DNA of 47,799 nucleotides from positions 1-47,799 of the forward strand of contig JAFLRY010000013.1 in assembly GCA_022511205.1 (NCBI GenBank), read 5' to 3'. Both the position numbers and the translations under genes were made by a program. How positions within the stretch are numbered: position 1 is the first letter of the stretch; every line of letters begins with the position of its first letter. Source of the DNA: Eubacterium sp. Lineage in GTDB: Bacteria > Bacillota > Clostridia > Oscillospirales > Acutalibacteraceae. Positions 27,501-36,701 of this stretch are shown here, piece after piece. The notes beneath the pieces are model-generated. The model worked only from the letters and a program-made list of their open reading frames with translations. It was not told the DNA's origin and searched no databases.

Positions 27501-30500
27501 AGACCAGCAAATCATTTGCGTTTCCGACACCGGATTCAACTGTTTCAACGGGCAAATGGATAAACGAAAATGAATCCGATTGGCCGATGAGTTCTCAAAC
27601 TACATATTCTTCTGCACAGCTTGCCAGCAATAAGATGATCGGCACGTTTATATGGCAGTATAAGGACACGTCATATGATATAGATTTTGAGGCGGACGAA
27701 GCCAACGGTTTAATGCTCCGTGTAAAGGGCTCTTCCGTTGCAAATTACACGCTCCCGAGAAACGGATTTACAAAGCCGGGATGCACTTTTGCAGGCTGGC
27801 AGGATAAGAATGATAACACTAAGAATTTTGCGCTTTCATATGAAACCGGAATTTGTACGATCCCCGCAGGCACTTATGAGGCAGGCGCGGAAGTTACCCT
27901 GATTCCTGTTTGGTATGAGAATAGGCACAGCGCCGAAATCAAAGAAGGCGAGTTTGAACTCATTCTTCACGGCGGCGAGAAAGCAACCTTTGACAATCTT
28001 CCCGCCGGCACGATCTATCAGATTTGGGAAGAAACGCCGAACGGCTGGATTCTCATTAAGACTGTTGACGCTTCCGGCGTGATCAAGCCCAACGAAACGG
28101 TAGCGGCTGAATTCTATAACCTATATCAGCCGAATATGACGGCGGCAACGATCATCGGTACCAAGACGTTCGATAATCTTCCCGCCCATCAGGATAACAA
28201 GGGTAACGCTTTCGCATTTGAACTGCTGGAAAACAACAGAGTGATTCAAACGGTAAATGCAAAGCCCGGCGGTTTCATTCAGTTTAACTCGATCACATAT
28301 AGAACAGAGGGTACGCATACATACACAATTCGTGAAAAAGTAGGCTCTAATGCCGACATTCAGTATGATACCCATCAAGAGACTGTTATCGTAACGATTT
28401 CAAGGGACGACGACGGCAATATGTTTGCCACAGTTGAGTATGACGATGACGGCGCGAAGTTTGAAAACCGCTCCATTCCCGGCAAGCTGGAGATCAGCAA
28501 GGTCGGCGAAGGTATGACGGAGAGCACCAAAAACCCTGACTTTAAGTTTAAGGTTAAGCTCTATAACGAAAACGGCATACCTGTTGACGGCGAAGCCATT
28601 AAGTGGTATGTGATCGACAGCGAGACCGGCGAGGTTGTAAATAACAACACCGATCCAATCGTACCTGACGAAGAAATCAATAACAACGCATCCGCGCCGT
28701 TCGGCCTCGTTGCAAGTGCCGCGGTAAATGAGAACCTTGACAATAAGAATACAAAGAATGAAAATTCGATTGCAACTATTGCAGATGAAGAGCGAACTGT
28801 TTTCAAATCAGGTGCATATCAGGGTGTAATATGGACTCTTTATGAAAACTTTGATGACCCAAGTACGTATACTTTGTCTGTTGAGCCTAATCAGAATCCC
28901 GGCCCGAGACCATCCGGTGAATACGGTAACTATAGGGTAGGTGAGTTGCGTTTCCTTGGTGAAGGTGCTTATTATGATAAGCCGTGGAATTCTTACACCG
29001 GTAAAATTACTGCTATAGAGACCAAAAACGGTAAGATCCTCTGCGTCGGCAGCGCAAACGGCAACGGAAATAATCCCGGCATAGGATTTAATATGTTTGG
29101 CTATTATAGCATTCTTAAGGATCTTTCAGGTTTAGCGAATTGGAATGTCAGCAATATGTCATCGCTGAAGAAAGCATTCTACTATTGTAAAGAGCTTGAG
29201 AGCCTTTCCGGATTAGAGACCTGGAATGTATCAAATGTAAACGATATGGAACAGATGTTCTATGAGTGCGGGAAGCTTACGGACCTTACAGCGTTAAAGA
29301 GCTGGTATCCGTCAAGTATGAGCATTTATAAGGAAACGTTTGGTTATTGTAAGAGTATTGAAAGCCTTGAGGGATTAGAGAATTTCGGCAAGGCCAATCT
29401 AACTTCGCTGGATCAGACCTTCAATAACTGCCAGAAGCTCAGTGATATTTCCGCGTTAAAAGGTTGGAACGTATCGGGTGTACAAAGCATGAATCGCTTG
29501 TTCTGCAGTTGTTATGCACTCTCTGATATTTCTGTATTAGCGAGTTGGACTCCGTATTCGCTGAAGAAGTATGACGAGTTATTCGCCAATTGCCATATTC
29601 TTGAGGATATTTCTCCGATAACGAATTGGACGCCAAGGAATAACGAGACGACTATGGATAGTATGCTTTCAGGTTGCTATTTACTTTCCGATCTTACTCC
29701 GCTAAAAAATTGGAACACAGCCACAGTAACATCGATGGGTTCTTTGTTCTCCAGCTGCACCAATATCACCGATCTTTCTCCGTTGGCGAAATGGAATATG
29801 TCAAGTATAACGTCGATATATAATATGTTCAACGGCTGTACCGGTATTTATGATCTTAGTCCGTTAGGAAATTGGAGAATGAATAATACTTCGGTGCAAG
29901 TCGGAGGCATGTTCCAAAACTGTACCGGTATTACGGATATTTCGCCGTTAGCAAATTGGAAGCCGCAAAGCATCACGGGCAATGCTTCCCATATGTTTGA
30001 CGGTTGCACCGGTATTACTGACGCTACTCCGATAGCGGATTGGATTTATTCTTCGGGAACGTTTTCGTGTTATCAGATGTTCAGAAACTGCAGCAATCTT
30101 GTTGTTGTCGATATCAGCAAATTGAATTCCGCCGGTTGGAGGTGGGGAGAATCAGGTAGAGATATCTTTTCTGGATGCAGTAAGCTGTCTAAACTCACGA
30201 TTGGCGAGGGATTATATAACTATACAATAAACACACAAGTTACGCTCCCAACACCGAATCCGAATTACACAACAGGCAAATGGGTAAGAGAAGAGGAAGC
30301 AGATTGGGAGAATCCCGATGCTTATACTTCGGCAGAGATTATCAGTAACAAGATGACCGGTACGTTTGTATGGCAGTATCTGCCCAGTATGTACACCATT
30401 CATTTTGACGGCAACGGCGCGTCCGGCTCAATGATATCTCAAAAAGCAGCCGCGGCGGAAAATTACACGCTTCCGAATAATACGTTCTTAAACCCGGGCA

Positions 30501-32932
30501 ATGAATTTCTGGGCTGGCAGGATAAGAATGATCCTGACAATTACTTTGCGTTCAAAGACGGCAAGTGCGTGATCCCCGAGGGAACCTATGAGCCCGGCGA
30601 GACCATTACTCTGGAAGCTGATTGGAAGGATCTTGGCAATCCGAATTTAGTTCCCTATTACATTTATCATTATCAGCAAAATACAAATCTTAATGGTTAT
30701 GATCTTGCCGATATGGAGGTTAAGTATGCCGAGATCGGCACTTACGTTCCGGTAGAGACCAAATATTATGATGGTTTTGTTACTCCCACGCAGCAGGCTG
30801 ATAAGAAGATTTCGGCAAACAATGTGCTTAACGTTAAATACAATTATGGCCGCATTAGATACACCATTCATTTCGACGGCAACGGCGCTGATTTCGGAAG
30901 TATGGCCAATCTCACAATGATTTATGGAGTAGGCAAGGTTTTCGGCAATGGCTTCTCAAAGACTGAAAGCGCGTTCCTTGGTTGGAATACAGAGCCGGAC
31001 GGCAGCGGCAAGAGATATAGCGCCGTTATTCCCATTCAGCTCCCTGCGCAAAACGGAGAGACCATTACCCTGTACGCAGAGTGGGCAACGATAGATCAGT
31101 CTGCAGAGCCGTCTCAGGGCGAAATCATCGTTTCGTGCAAGGCCGGTCAGACTATCGTGATCCCGGATCTTCCCGCGGGTACAACTTATGAGATCGAAGA
31201 GATCAACATACCTTTCGGCTGGGTACTTGAGAATGAGAATGACATAAATGGTCAAATCAGCGCAAATAAGGCCTCTCAGGAGATAGTAACCAACCTTTAC
31301 AACGCAAGAGGCGTTGGATCGATCGTAGCGCATAAGACCCTTGTCGGTGATGCGTTGAATGCAGGCGCGTTTACGTTTGAGTTGTTTGATGAAGATCCTG
31401 AAAACTCTGATTCAGCTCTCGAACCGATTCAATCCGTTGTAAACGGCGAGGTGGATACGGTAGAAAAATCCACCGATGAAAACGGCGACATTGTTGATAA
31501 TCCGTGGTACGGCAAGGCGTCTGTTGTATTTGACGGCTTACAGTTTACTGAGCCCGGCGATTATACGTACTATATCCGCGAAAAAGCAGGAAACGATTCA
31601 ACGATCGTTTATGATACCCACGTTGAAAAGGTTACGGTTCATGTAACCGACAATGGCGACGGCTCGTTGGCAACAAAGGTTACCTATGAGAATAAGAATG
31701 GCGCTCCGTTCATCAATGAAATGCATCCGGGCGAGCTGACGGTTTCCAAGCACTTAGAAAACGCCACAGGCGCGGCTGAGCAGAAGAACTTTGAATTCCA
31801 AATCAATCTGACGGATGCTTCAGGCAACCCGCTGAACGGTATATATGACGTTGTAAAATCAAACGGTTCAAAAGAAAAGCTTATTGTTATCGACGGTATC
31901 GGAAGCATCATCAAAATCAAGGGCAACGAGAAGTTTACCGTAGAAGGTCTGCCTCACGGTGCTCAGTACAACGTAACAGAGCTTGAAGCTCAGGGCTTTG
32001 AACTGGTAAGCGCAGAGGGCGCTTCAGGTACTATCAAAGGCGGCGAAGAAGCGAAAGCCTCCTTCACCAACGTTTATATTGCAACGATTGAGCTTCCGTT
32101 AGGCGCAACGAAGATTTTCTTAGGCGGCAAGATTGAAGAAAACATGTTCTACTTTGAGCTGTTGTCTGACACAGGCAAAGTATTAGAGACAGTCGCAGCG
32201 GGAACTGACGGCAAGGTAGAGTTTAGCGCCATCGGTTACTCACAGGCGGACGTAGGGAATACCTTTACCTATATGATTCGTGAGGTTATAGACGATCTTG
32301 ACGGCGTTAAGTATGACGCTCATACCGAAACCGTTGAGGTTACCGTATCGAACGATGAAGACGGTAATATCATATTAACAGCAAACAAAAATGCTGAGGA
32401 TATAGTATTCACCAATGTTGCGCTGTTCGATCTTGATGTTTCTAAGACAGTAACAGGCACTTACGGTAATCAGAACAGAGAATTCAATTTCATTTTGACA
32501 ATGGAAAATGATACGTATGATCTGTCTGACGTAAGATGGTCAAAGGGCGGCAATTCCGACATCCTCAGACTGGATGAAAACGGTCAGTATGAGTTTGCGC
32601 TGAAGCACGATGAAACCATCAGCTTTAAGTATCTTCCCTTCGGTACGACTTATACTATAGAGGAAGTCAAGAATGGTCAGGATGATGATATATATTGGAC
32701 CACTATCCACACAACAATATCCAACGAGGAGGTTGTTGTTGAGGACGTGACCGTTACGGGTCAGATGGAAGCAAGCGCCTCCATCGAGTACATAAACCAC
32801 TGCACGATTGCAGAGTTACCCGAATTCGGCGGCGCGGGAACAATGCTGTTTTATTTCATTGGCATCATTCTGATGCTTGCTACTGCAGGCGCATGGCTGT
32901 ATAGCCGTAAGCATCGCAGGAATTTGGCATAA
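18554..32932 (+). CDS. Giant multidomain surface protein with subtilisin-like, Cna_B/SpaA-like and BspA-like LRR domains
   Basis: A 4,792-residue secreted protein. In order: signal peptide (1-31); S8 subtilisin-like domain with Asp149 (IIDTGV), His173 (NGHGTA), Asn257 (AAGNDN) and Ser305 (GSTSEAA, replacing GTSMA); a 7-residue acidic tandem repeat (about 383-494); adhesin-type beta domains; Cna_B-like repeats near 855, 1682 (KKAWDDDNDRDGKRP) and 1785; then alternating DUF7601/SpaA-like and pilin-isopeptide-like domains to the end. Two DUF7601-like domains (about 2290-3191 and 3310-4253) are interrupted by DUF285 leucine-rich blocks and InlB-type repeats. A CxxC-x10-CxxC motif lies at Cys2246-2263. 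The end is LPEFGG at 4755, a membrane helix and an Arg/Lys tail: a sortase-type signal with Phe in place of Thr. GGAGGA precedes the ATG. Likely role: adhesion with possible self- or host-protein cleavage. Confidence 0.88.
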   Translation: MGKKFRSLAAVLLILVMIVQMIPASIFSAQAIGDASGNGAAVSVEEIDFSLKRLLVGTNDSSIFEEDTKVIAEYGDVYLLEFEDEDETKSAYTYYSEAAEFVDADVALFVADNESIDGKSTESANAVSGTQSNAKNNISKGHYDVAIIDTGVANGAAESVSVIGGDGVDDNGHGTAMLDAVKSVSDAVFVLSIKAFDSHGIGYLSDVYAAILCAIEQNVSVISMSFAAEMKTNGFVLEHAVAMAKEAGIIFVGAAGNDNANVSKYLPGRLNDVYIAGACDEDGVRLSTSNYGDNVTCNVVAGSTSEAAAKLAAIIALYGEDYISAEMNKGVLFEKSYGIPAEEHAQLVETEASNNSLLNKSELTAATLDAISGKPVASTNKTDTADEEPADVADETTDAADETTDTADEPADVADETTDAADEPADVADETTGVADETADTADDPADAADETTDVADETADTADEPADVADEPAVIADEPEAITDEPSGVDDPAQNTDEDEDDEDDEEDWTTPPSQDPDTVDNTTIERVYVRWQSTSAGEETPAYFGTLKLAPDSELVADQQFQIDFALSGQEPYEPGMIELTFPAYLWKDRYGKEPGYLTVAVPEDPTEGAEFVWKRVDNNIVITNSKTIPAASKVMIQGTFRGVVAPDMKDETSSLDFVDFGVTLTVETPLHNTITKRSNSIDAKIDTSVKATYANKTAYNSFTRTYDVWWEEIPDSIPNELLPKNPNNYAYIRWYVSGTAYGSQPFDMYVTDTVTDDYGGIMLGVSHCAQGNGTVKSTNNKTVTALLYHGYSTTAKTAYVWTAYPKDKFPEDEVVMIPNEQTISVVGWDDEIETTQKAESSVDTKSPTTYTFIKHWDDLDDAWEVRPTKLDLNILYEGRLWKTVTLTEADASDGGDNDWKYTWSDGGLAGTFDVSETMYDYYGVWEKRFDGTGHQLEWNYILVGTDYDPDTHTWIYTNRYDEGWIKFEISKIEKNVEYKFNDSSTVSSRDKLSLNKLLRNEDVLVEYPVKSHISVAKPSVWFGVKPNRFVLEDVEYILNDNTNLTVDDVSINAVTLENPVVWHYIENSYNEDGWYQRETVKAPEATLYGLMGEDNWVKMATLLDGKVTPVGENVTVTDMRVKLPNGVSRVKLELESDEAVVEMNYTVELRVRPTEPVLAMINSEFQNNDHLRFTLYNKANAYAIYLGEEEKMVDWIPYKTGDRVSDMSDIAIGYLHGRQFKVATDLEKKFELTGSDEVNKRVKLTAELTLTQQSNVNTISEYKDAIAEGEIPNTKSGVFYDLLPFGVDPDLTSIKAGDNDRIANAWVVENYKDSGRTLLVVKVEFEDNISNTEESKYPDKSTYPTVGYKNQHTIKFDSYCPWTVVANTSTGFAEMRNVAAYEADEQDIGTYTEWSGEPDDPTKNQHVLSSTAVGPDAELMTDLDPNRDDPSFVYAGAPLIYKSIDVQAITGLEKSVQAAGSGYWSKGLDNDVNVQEGGKYTYRLSVTSAPDTITQDIILLDSIENYMPQDSDDPKDIADKHWHGTLVSVDLAQAKKVGVAPVVYYSTVKNIDISEYAMTVEGTPDDVIEKLASSPDWSTEVSDLSQVTAVAIDLRNREDGSDFSLQSGESLTVYLHMRAPFEKDNPNPDYFKGTNGRNHVNNAHAYNDIYLNCLQVVHGTNTHAYIHNSYTKVGIYTKYIDVKKAWDDDNDRDGKRPGSIKVHLYADGVDTGEYVVLNDDNKWTGTFERMLTYNEEDGSYIDYTFVEEFDSKDEYQLKTKQEIRKNGSVLITLTNKHDPETIKIPITKLWDDENNNDKTRPSSIMVRLYADGKLYKTITITPDVDGNWYGEFTDLPKYRDKGQPIEYTITEANVDNYIPGKTEGDMDEGFTLNNIYYPFGDLLVKKVLEDETLKSADTEFTFTLLLTTKDENGNVIDETNKYKYTILDGDGKEIKSGEIGNGDEFVLKGGQTFHVKDIPTNVEYAVSEASTNGFEIIASNETGKISSWKPAEAVFKNKYSSKGNAQLEAMKCLYGRDLVNRQFRFELYDEHGNLLRTGYNDENGKVTFGQIGYTNKDDGLEFKYKISEFEAKNPGYTYDDTVYFATVIPHDNGDGTMTCEVKYYDAGGNELNITEGEKDYKVPVFRNIYEAKGSISFRAWKLIDGRDVNNEEFTFDIYDENFNYIGSAKNDGDGIINFEKFNFTEADADKTYWYYVREQVGTDKTVVYTDAILGYVVTVVDNGDGTLSFNQGSYDMTEAFSECKACDGTGKIKRATCETCNAFKYVLDPEWVQPDKSNVPVFYNGLVDGSLSISKYIDGGGDPYKEFKFKVKLIGEKIEDGEIEFEISAADSREFPNTSGYQAISTDTPVAQIPAGNENLDNENTDDEYSIMPLADTTWGISWSYSSGVLTIEPSNGVEGTWYLPPSPGSTQEYIWPWNSYQGSMTKVVTTGKIKLVGDARDLFRYCSRLTDISGLANWDVSEVTSLKRAFVDCTMLSDISPLKNWKPKKLETMEQTFYSCSRINSLEPLANWTTDSLISLEKTFSGCSGVQSLSGLENWKTSKVEKLNETFRTCKMEGVSELANWDTSSVKQMEKTFEACSALYDISPLGKWNVDNVETFSNMFSGCSVLDDISTVTDWCKEGARTRSFKEMFKNCKALKDLTPLKYWDMSNATSVEGMFNGCSMLKDLTPLKDWEITNTKSRASLFSNCSILTDLTPLKDWDMSEVTSMASMFSYCKALTDLSPIANWETTKLSNLSGTFAGCNILTDISPLANWSTENLTDTSTTFSGCYALTDLSPITNWNMLNVTTMEKMFQSCYSLTDLSPIAGWFKNDPGASKSMYGLFYSCRTLTSIAPLKDWKTSNVTNIRYMFDFCYELSDISAFANWDVSSVKNMDSVFEQCHSLSDITPMKDWDTSSVTSMTYMFEKCYSLSDASAIANWNTEKVTTINNLFFDCTSLTTVDFSGWNTANMTSYNSVENIFRNCPNVSKITFGENFFKTSKSFAFPTPDSTVSTGKWINENESDWPMSSQTTYSSAQLASNKMIGTFIWQYKDTSYDIDFEADEANGLMLRVKGSSVANYTLPRNGFTKPGCTFAGWQDKNDNTKNFALSYETGICTIPAGTYEAGAEVTLIPVWYENRHSAEIKEGEFELILHGGEKATFDNLPAGTIYQIWEETPNGWILIKTVDASGVIKPNETVAAEFYNLYQPNMTAATIIGTKTFDNLPAHQDNKGNAFAFELLENNRVIQTVNAKPGGFIQFNSITYRTEGTHTYTIREKVGSNADIQYDTHQETVIVTISRDDDGNMFATVEYDDDGAKFENRSIPGKLEISKVGEGMTESTKNPDFKFKVKLYNENGIPVDGEAIKWYVIDSETGEVVNNNTDPIVPDEEINNNASAPFGLVASAAVNENLDNKNTKNENSIATIADEERTVFKSGAYQGVIWTLYENFDDPSTYTLSVEPNQNPGPRPSGEYGNYRVGELRFLGEGAYYDKPWNSYTGKITAIETKNGKILCVGSANGNGNNPGIGFNMFGYYSILKDLSGLANWNVSNMSSLKKAFYYCKELESLSGLETWNVSNVNDMEQMFYECGKLTDLTALKSWYPSSMSIYKETFGYCKSIESLEGLENFGKANLTSLDQTFNNCQKLSDISALKGWNVSGVQSMNRLFCSCYALSDISVLASWTPYSLKKYDELFANCHILEDISPITNWTPRNNETTMDSMLSGCYLLSDLTPLKNWNTATVTSMGSLFSSCTNITDLSPLAKWNMSSITSIYNMFNGCTGIYDLSPLGNWRMNNTSVQVGGMFQNCTGITDISPLANWKPQSITGNASHMFDGCTGITDATPIADWIYSSGTFSCYQMFRNCSNLVVVDISKLNSAGWRWGESGRDIFSGCSKLSKLTIGEGLYNYTINTQVTLPTPNPNYTTGKWVREEEADWENPDAYTSAEIISNKMTGTFVWQYLPSMYTIHFDGNGASGSMISQKAAAAENYTLPNNTFLNPGNEFLGWQDKNDPDNYFAFKDGKCVIPEGTYEPGETITLEADWKDLGNPNLVPYYIYHYQQNTNLNGYDLADMEVKYAEIGTYVPVETKYYDGFVTPTQQADKKISANNVLNVKYNYGRIRYTIHFDGNGADFGSMANLTMIYGVGKVFGNGFSKTESAFLGWNTEPDGSGKRYSAVIPIQLPAQNGETITLYAEWATIDQSAEPSQGEIIVSCKAGQTIVIPDLPAGTTYEIEEINIPFGWVLENENDINGQISANKASQEIVTNLYNARGVGSIVAHKTLVGDALNAGAFTFELFDEDPENSDSALEPIQSVVNGEVDTVEKSTDENGDIVDNPWYGKASVVFDGLQFTEPGDYTYYIREKAGNDSTIVYDTHVEKVTVHVTDNGDGSLATKVTYENKNGAPFINEMHPGELTVSKHLENATGAAEQKNFEFQINLTDASGNPLNGIYDVVKSNGSKEKLIVIDGIGSIIKIKGNEKFTVEGLPHGAQYNVTELEAQGFELVSAEGASGTIKGGEEAKASFTNVYIATIELPLGATKIFLGGKIEENMFYFELLSDTGKVLETVAAGTDGKVEFSAIGYSQADVGNTFTYMIREVIDDLDGVKYDAHTETVEVTVSNDEDGNIILTANKNAEDIVFTNVALFDLDVSKTVTGTYGNQNREFNFILTMENDTYDLSDVRWSKGGNSDILRLDENGQYEFALKHDETISFKYLPFGTTYTIEEVKNGQDDDIYWTTIHTTISNEEVVVEDVTVTGQMEASASIEYINHCTIAELPEFGGAGTMLFYFIGIILMLATAGAWLYSRKHRRNLA
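19700..20033 (+). repeat. 21-bp tandem repeat coding a 7-residue acidic linker
   Basis: About 15 units of ADEPADV, ADETTDA and close variants. It is a flexible, strongly acidic spacer between the subtilisin-like and adhesin parts and ends in a run of Asp/Glu. Near-identical 21-bp units could change number by slippage or recombination. Confidence 0.9.
25890..27480 (+). repeat. First DUF285 (BspA-like) leucine-rich block, about 19 units
   Basis: Units of about 27-30 residues with the pattern LTDISPLxNWxxxxVTSMxxMFxxC. Each unit holds one Cys after the MF pair. The final units lose the SPL segment (TTVDFSGW, ITFGENFF). The block is followed by an InlB-type repeat (FAGWQDKND). Confidence 0.9.
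29090..30210 (+). repeat. Second DUF285 (BspA-like) leucine-rich block, about 13 units
   Basis: Same unit type as the first block. The two modules share near-identical borders: GAGAACCTTGACAAT (about 25635 and 28730) before the block, and GGCTGGCAGGATAAGAATGA (about 27796 and 30512) after it. This points to duplication of a whole module followed by divergence of the repeats. Confidence 0.88.
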
Positions 32933-32945
32933 GCAAAACAAATAA

Positions 32946-32979
32946 GGACGAGTGCGAAAGCACTCGTCCTTTTCCTTTT
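32946..32979. terminator. Terminator of the giant surface protein gene
   Basis: GGACGAGTGC (32946-32955), loop GAAA, GCACTCGTCC (32960-32969) and TTTTCCTTTT. The perfect 10-bp stem with a GNRA loop is very stable. Confidence 0.93.
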
Positions 32980-33027
32980 ATATTGGAGCAAGCTTATTAT
33001 TTGTTAGGTAAAATCGTCCATAGGTTC

Positions 33028-33549
33028 TTATTTCAGCTTTTTCAGATGTTTAAACGTTTCATTTTCGCCCTTTTCTTTGAGCATCACGAGAAGCTCCTCT
33101 AAGAGTGCGGAGGTGTTTGGGTGGATAAGTATTCTGCTTTTCGCGTTTTGAAAATATTGCAGAGGGTGAGCCTCGGTGTAATTTTCGCCCTGATAGATTT
33201 TGCTGGCGGCAACACGGTCGCAAAACATTTCCTTAACGTATTTCAGCGGCATTTCAACAGGCTCTATTCGCTTGGTTTTCGGATTATAATCCGTCCAATA
33301 CTCATAATGGTGGCGGTTTCTGCCCTTGTGGTGAAGCCACGCGGAGGAATAGCCGATGTTTTCTCTTTCAACCTCATTGGGGGAACGTGTTCCGGCATAG
33401 TATTTCGCGCCGGGAATAAATTCCGTTGGGGAATATTTAGATAAATCGTGCCTTAATCCCTGCCAAGGAATTCCCGCCTTGAAGCAGTGGCGGATCACCT
33501 GGTGCCTGTGTTTGGTTATCGTTTTGAAATGAGAAAATGCTTTATTCAT
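33028..33549 (-). CDS. DUF5662 family protein
   Basis: A 173-residue soluble protein, probably of the DUF5662 family, whose function is not established. It is rich in His and aromatic residues, with clusters HFKTITKHRHQV, LRHDLSKYSPTEF and HHKGRNRHHYEYW that look like metal or phosphate ligands of an HD-like helical fold; this is inference. The start at 33549 follows AAGGA by eight bases; an upstream GTG at 33603 has no ribosome site. It lies 66 bases after dnaJ on the same strand with no terminator between, so it may be read through from the heat-shock operon. Confidence 0.75.
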   Translation of the reverse strand: MNKAFSHFKTITKHRHQVIRHCFKAGIPWQGLRHDLSKYSPTEFIPGAKYYAGTRSPNEVERENIGYSSAWLHHKGRNRHHYEYWTDYNPKTKRIEPVEMPLKYVKEMFCDRVAASKIYQGENYTEAHPLQYFQNAKSRILIHPNTSALLEELLVMLKEKGENETFKHLKKLK

Positions 33550-33615
33550 TGCTTTATCCTTAAAATAGAATGGGCGGCATTGGAGCGTATATCCCTTTGC
33601 CACCCATTATTTATA

Positions 33616-34767
33616 TCATTTTTTCTTGAATTTGTCAAAAAATCCGTCCTTTTTTGGATCCTTCGGAGCGGAATAATTTTCGTCAAAAGCTCTGAGTATA
33701 TCCTTCTGCTCGTCCGTAAGACCCTTGGGGATATCTACGATGATCCTTACGAATTCATCACCCCTGCCGAAGGAATTGAGCCTTGTGATGCCCTTTCCGC
33801 TAAGCTTAAATACCTCGCCGGGCTGTGTGCCGGCGGGCATATTGTATTTCACATCGCCGTCAAGGGTGGGGACCTGGAGCTCCGCGCCCAGCGTTGCCTC
33901 AACGATTGAAACGTGCTTGTTGTACCAAACGTTGAAGCCGTCACGCTCAAAATGCTTGTGGTGCTTTATATTGATAACGATCTTAAGGTCGCCGGCAGGG
34001 CCTCCGTTAAAGCCCGTGTCGCCGTAGCCGCGCATATTTACAACCTGGTTGTTGTCGATACCCGCGGGGATATTTACCTCAACCTTGCTCTTGCGCCTTA
34101 CCTTGCCCTTGCCGCCGCATTTCTGGCAGGGGGTCTCTATGATCTTGCCGCTTCCGTTACAGGCGGAACAGGGGCGCTGTGTATTCATAACGCCGAAAGC
34201 CGTTCTGCTCTGAACGTTGACTACGCCTCTGCCGCCGCATTGCGGGCAGGTTTTTGCCGACGTACCCTTTGCCGCGCCGGTACCGCCGCAGTCGCTGCAG
34301 TTTTCAACTCTTGAAACGTCAACGCTCTTTTTGCAGCCCTTTGCCGCCTCTTCAAAGGTGAGAGAAAGGGGTACCTGAATGTCGCGGCCTCTTTGCGGCG
34401 CGTTGGGGTTTCTTCCGCCGAAGCCGCCGCCAAATCCGCCGCCGAAGAAGGAAGAAAAGATATCGCCAAGATCAATATCGCCGTCAAAGCCGAAGCCACC
34501 ACCGAAACCGCCGCCCTGTCCAGCGCCGTAGCTGGGATCAACTCCCGCGAAGCCGAACTGGTCGTAGCGGGCTTTTTTATCAGGATCGGAAAGAATCTCG
34601 TAGGCCTCGTTGCATTCCTTGAATTTTTCCTCCGCGACCTTGTCGCCGGGATTCAGATCGGGGTGATACTGTTTTGCGGTTTTTCTGTATGCTTTTTTTA
34701 TTTCGTCTGCCGAAGCGTTTTTCTGAACGCCCAGCACTTCGTAATAGTCTCTTTTTTCCTCAGGCAT
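33616..34767 (-). CDS. dnaJ: Chaperone protein DnaJ
   Basis: A 383-residue type I DnaJ co-chaperone that delivers unfolded proteins to DnaK and stimulates its ATPase. The J domain has HPD at residues 35-37. A Gly/Phe-rich linker follows ([11 protein letters not shown]). All four zinc-finger motifs are intact ([32 protein letters not shown]), and the substrate-binding beta domains end normally. GGAGGG lies six bases before the ATG. It is the last gene of the hrcA-grpE-dnaK-dnaJ operon, separated from dnaK by 97 bases with a hairpin. Confidence 0.98.
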   Translation of the reverse strand: MPEEKRDYYEVLGVQKNASADEIKKAYRKTAKQYHPDLNPGDKVAEEKFKECNEAYEILSDPDKKARYDQFGFAGVDPSYGAGQGGGFGGGFGFDGDIDLGDIFSSFFGGGFGGGFGGRNPNAPQRGRDIQVPLSLTFEEAAKGCKKSVDVSRVENCSDCGGTGAAKGTSAKTCPQCGGRGVVNVQSRTAFGVMNTQRPCSACNGSGKIIETPCQKCGGKGKVRRKSKVEVNIPAGIDNNQVVNMRGYGDTGFNGGPAGDLKIVINIKHHKHFERDGFNVWYNKHVSIVEATLGAELQVPTLDGDVKYNMPAGTQPGEVFKLSGKGITRLNSFGRGDEFVRIIVDIPKGLTDEQKDILRAFDENYSAPKDPKKDGFFDKFKKK

Positions 34768-34802
34768 GATTGCCCTCCGTAAGTAGTTATTTTAAATGCG
34801 CA

Positions 34803-34829
34803 GGTATCCCGCTTAAAAAACGGGATACC
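34803..34829 (-). promoter_or_regulatory. Hairpin between dnaK and dnaJ
   Basis: GGTATCCCG (34803-34811) and CGGGATACC (34821-34829) form a perfect 9-bp stem. On the minus strand no T run follows, so it is more likely a processing or stability element that lowers dnaJ relative to dnaK than a full terminator. Confidence 0.5.
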
Positions 34830-34864
34830 GCCTAAGTTATTTATAGGTTTGATGCTGTCTGATG

Positions 34865-36697
<1,833 letters not shown>

Positions 36698-36701
36698 CTA
36701 A

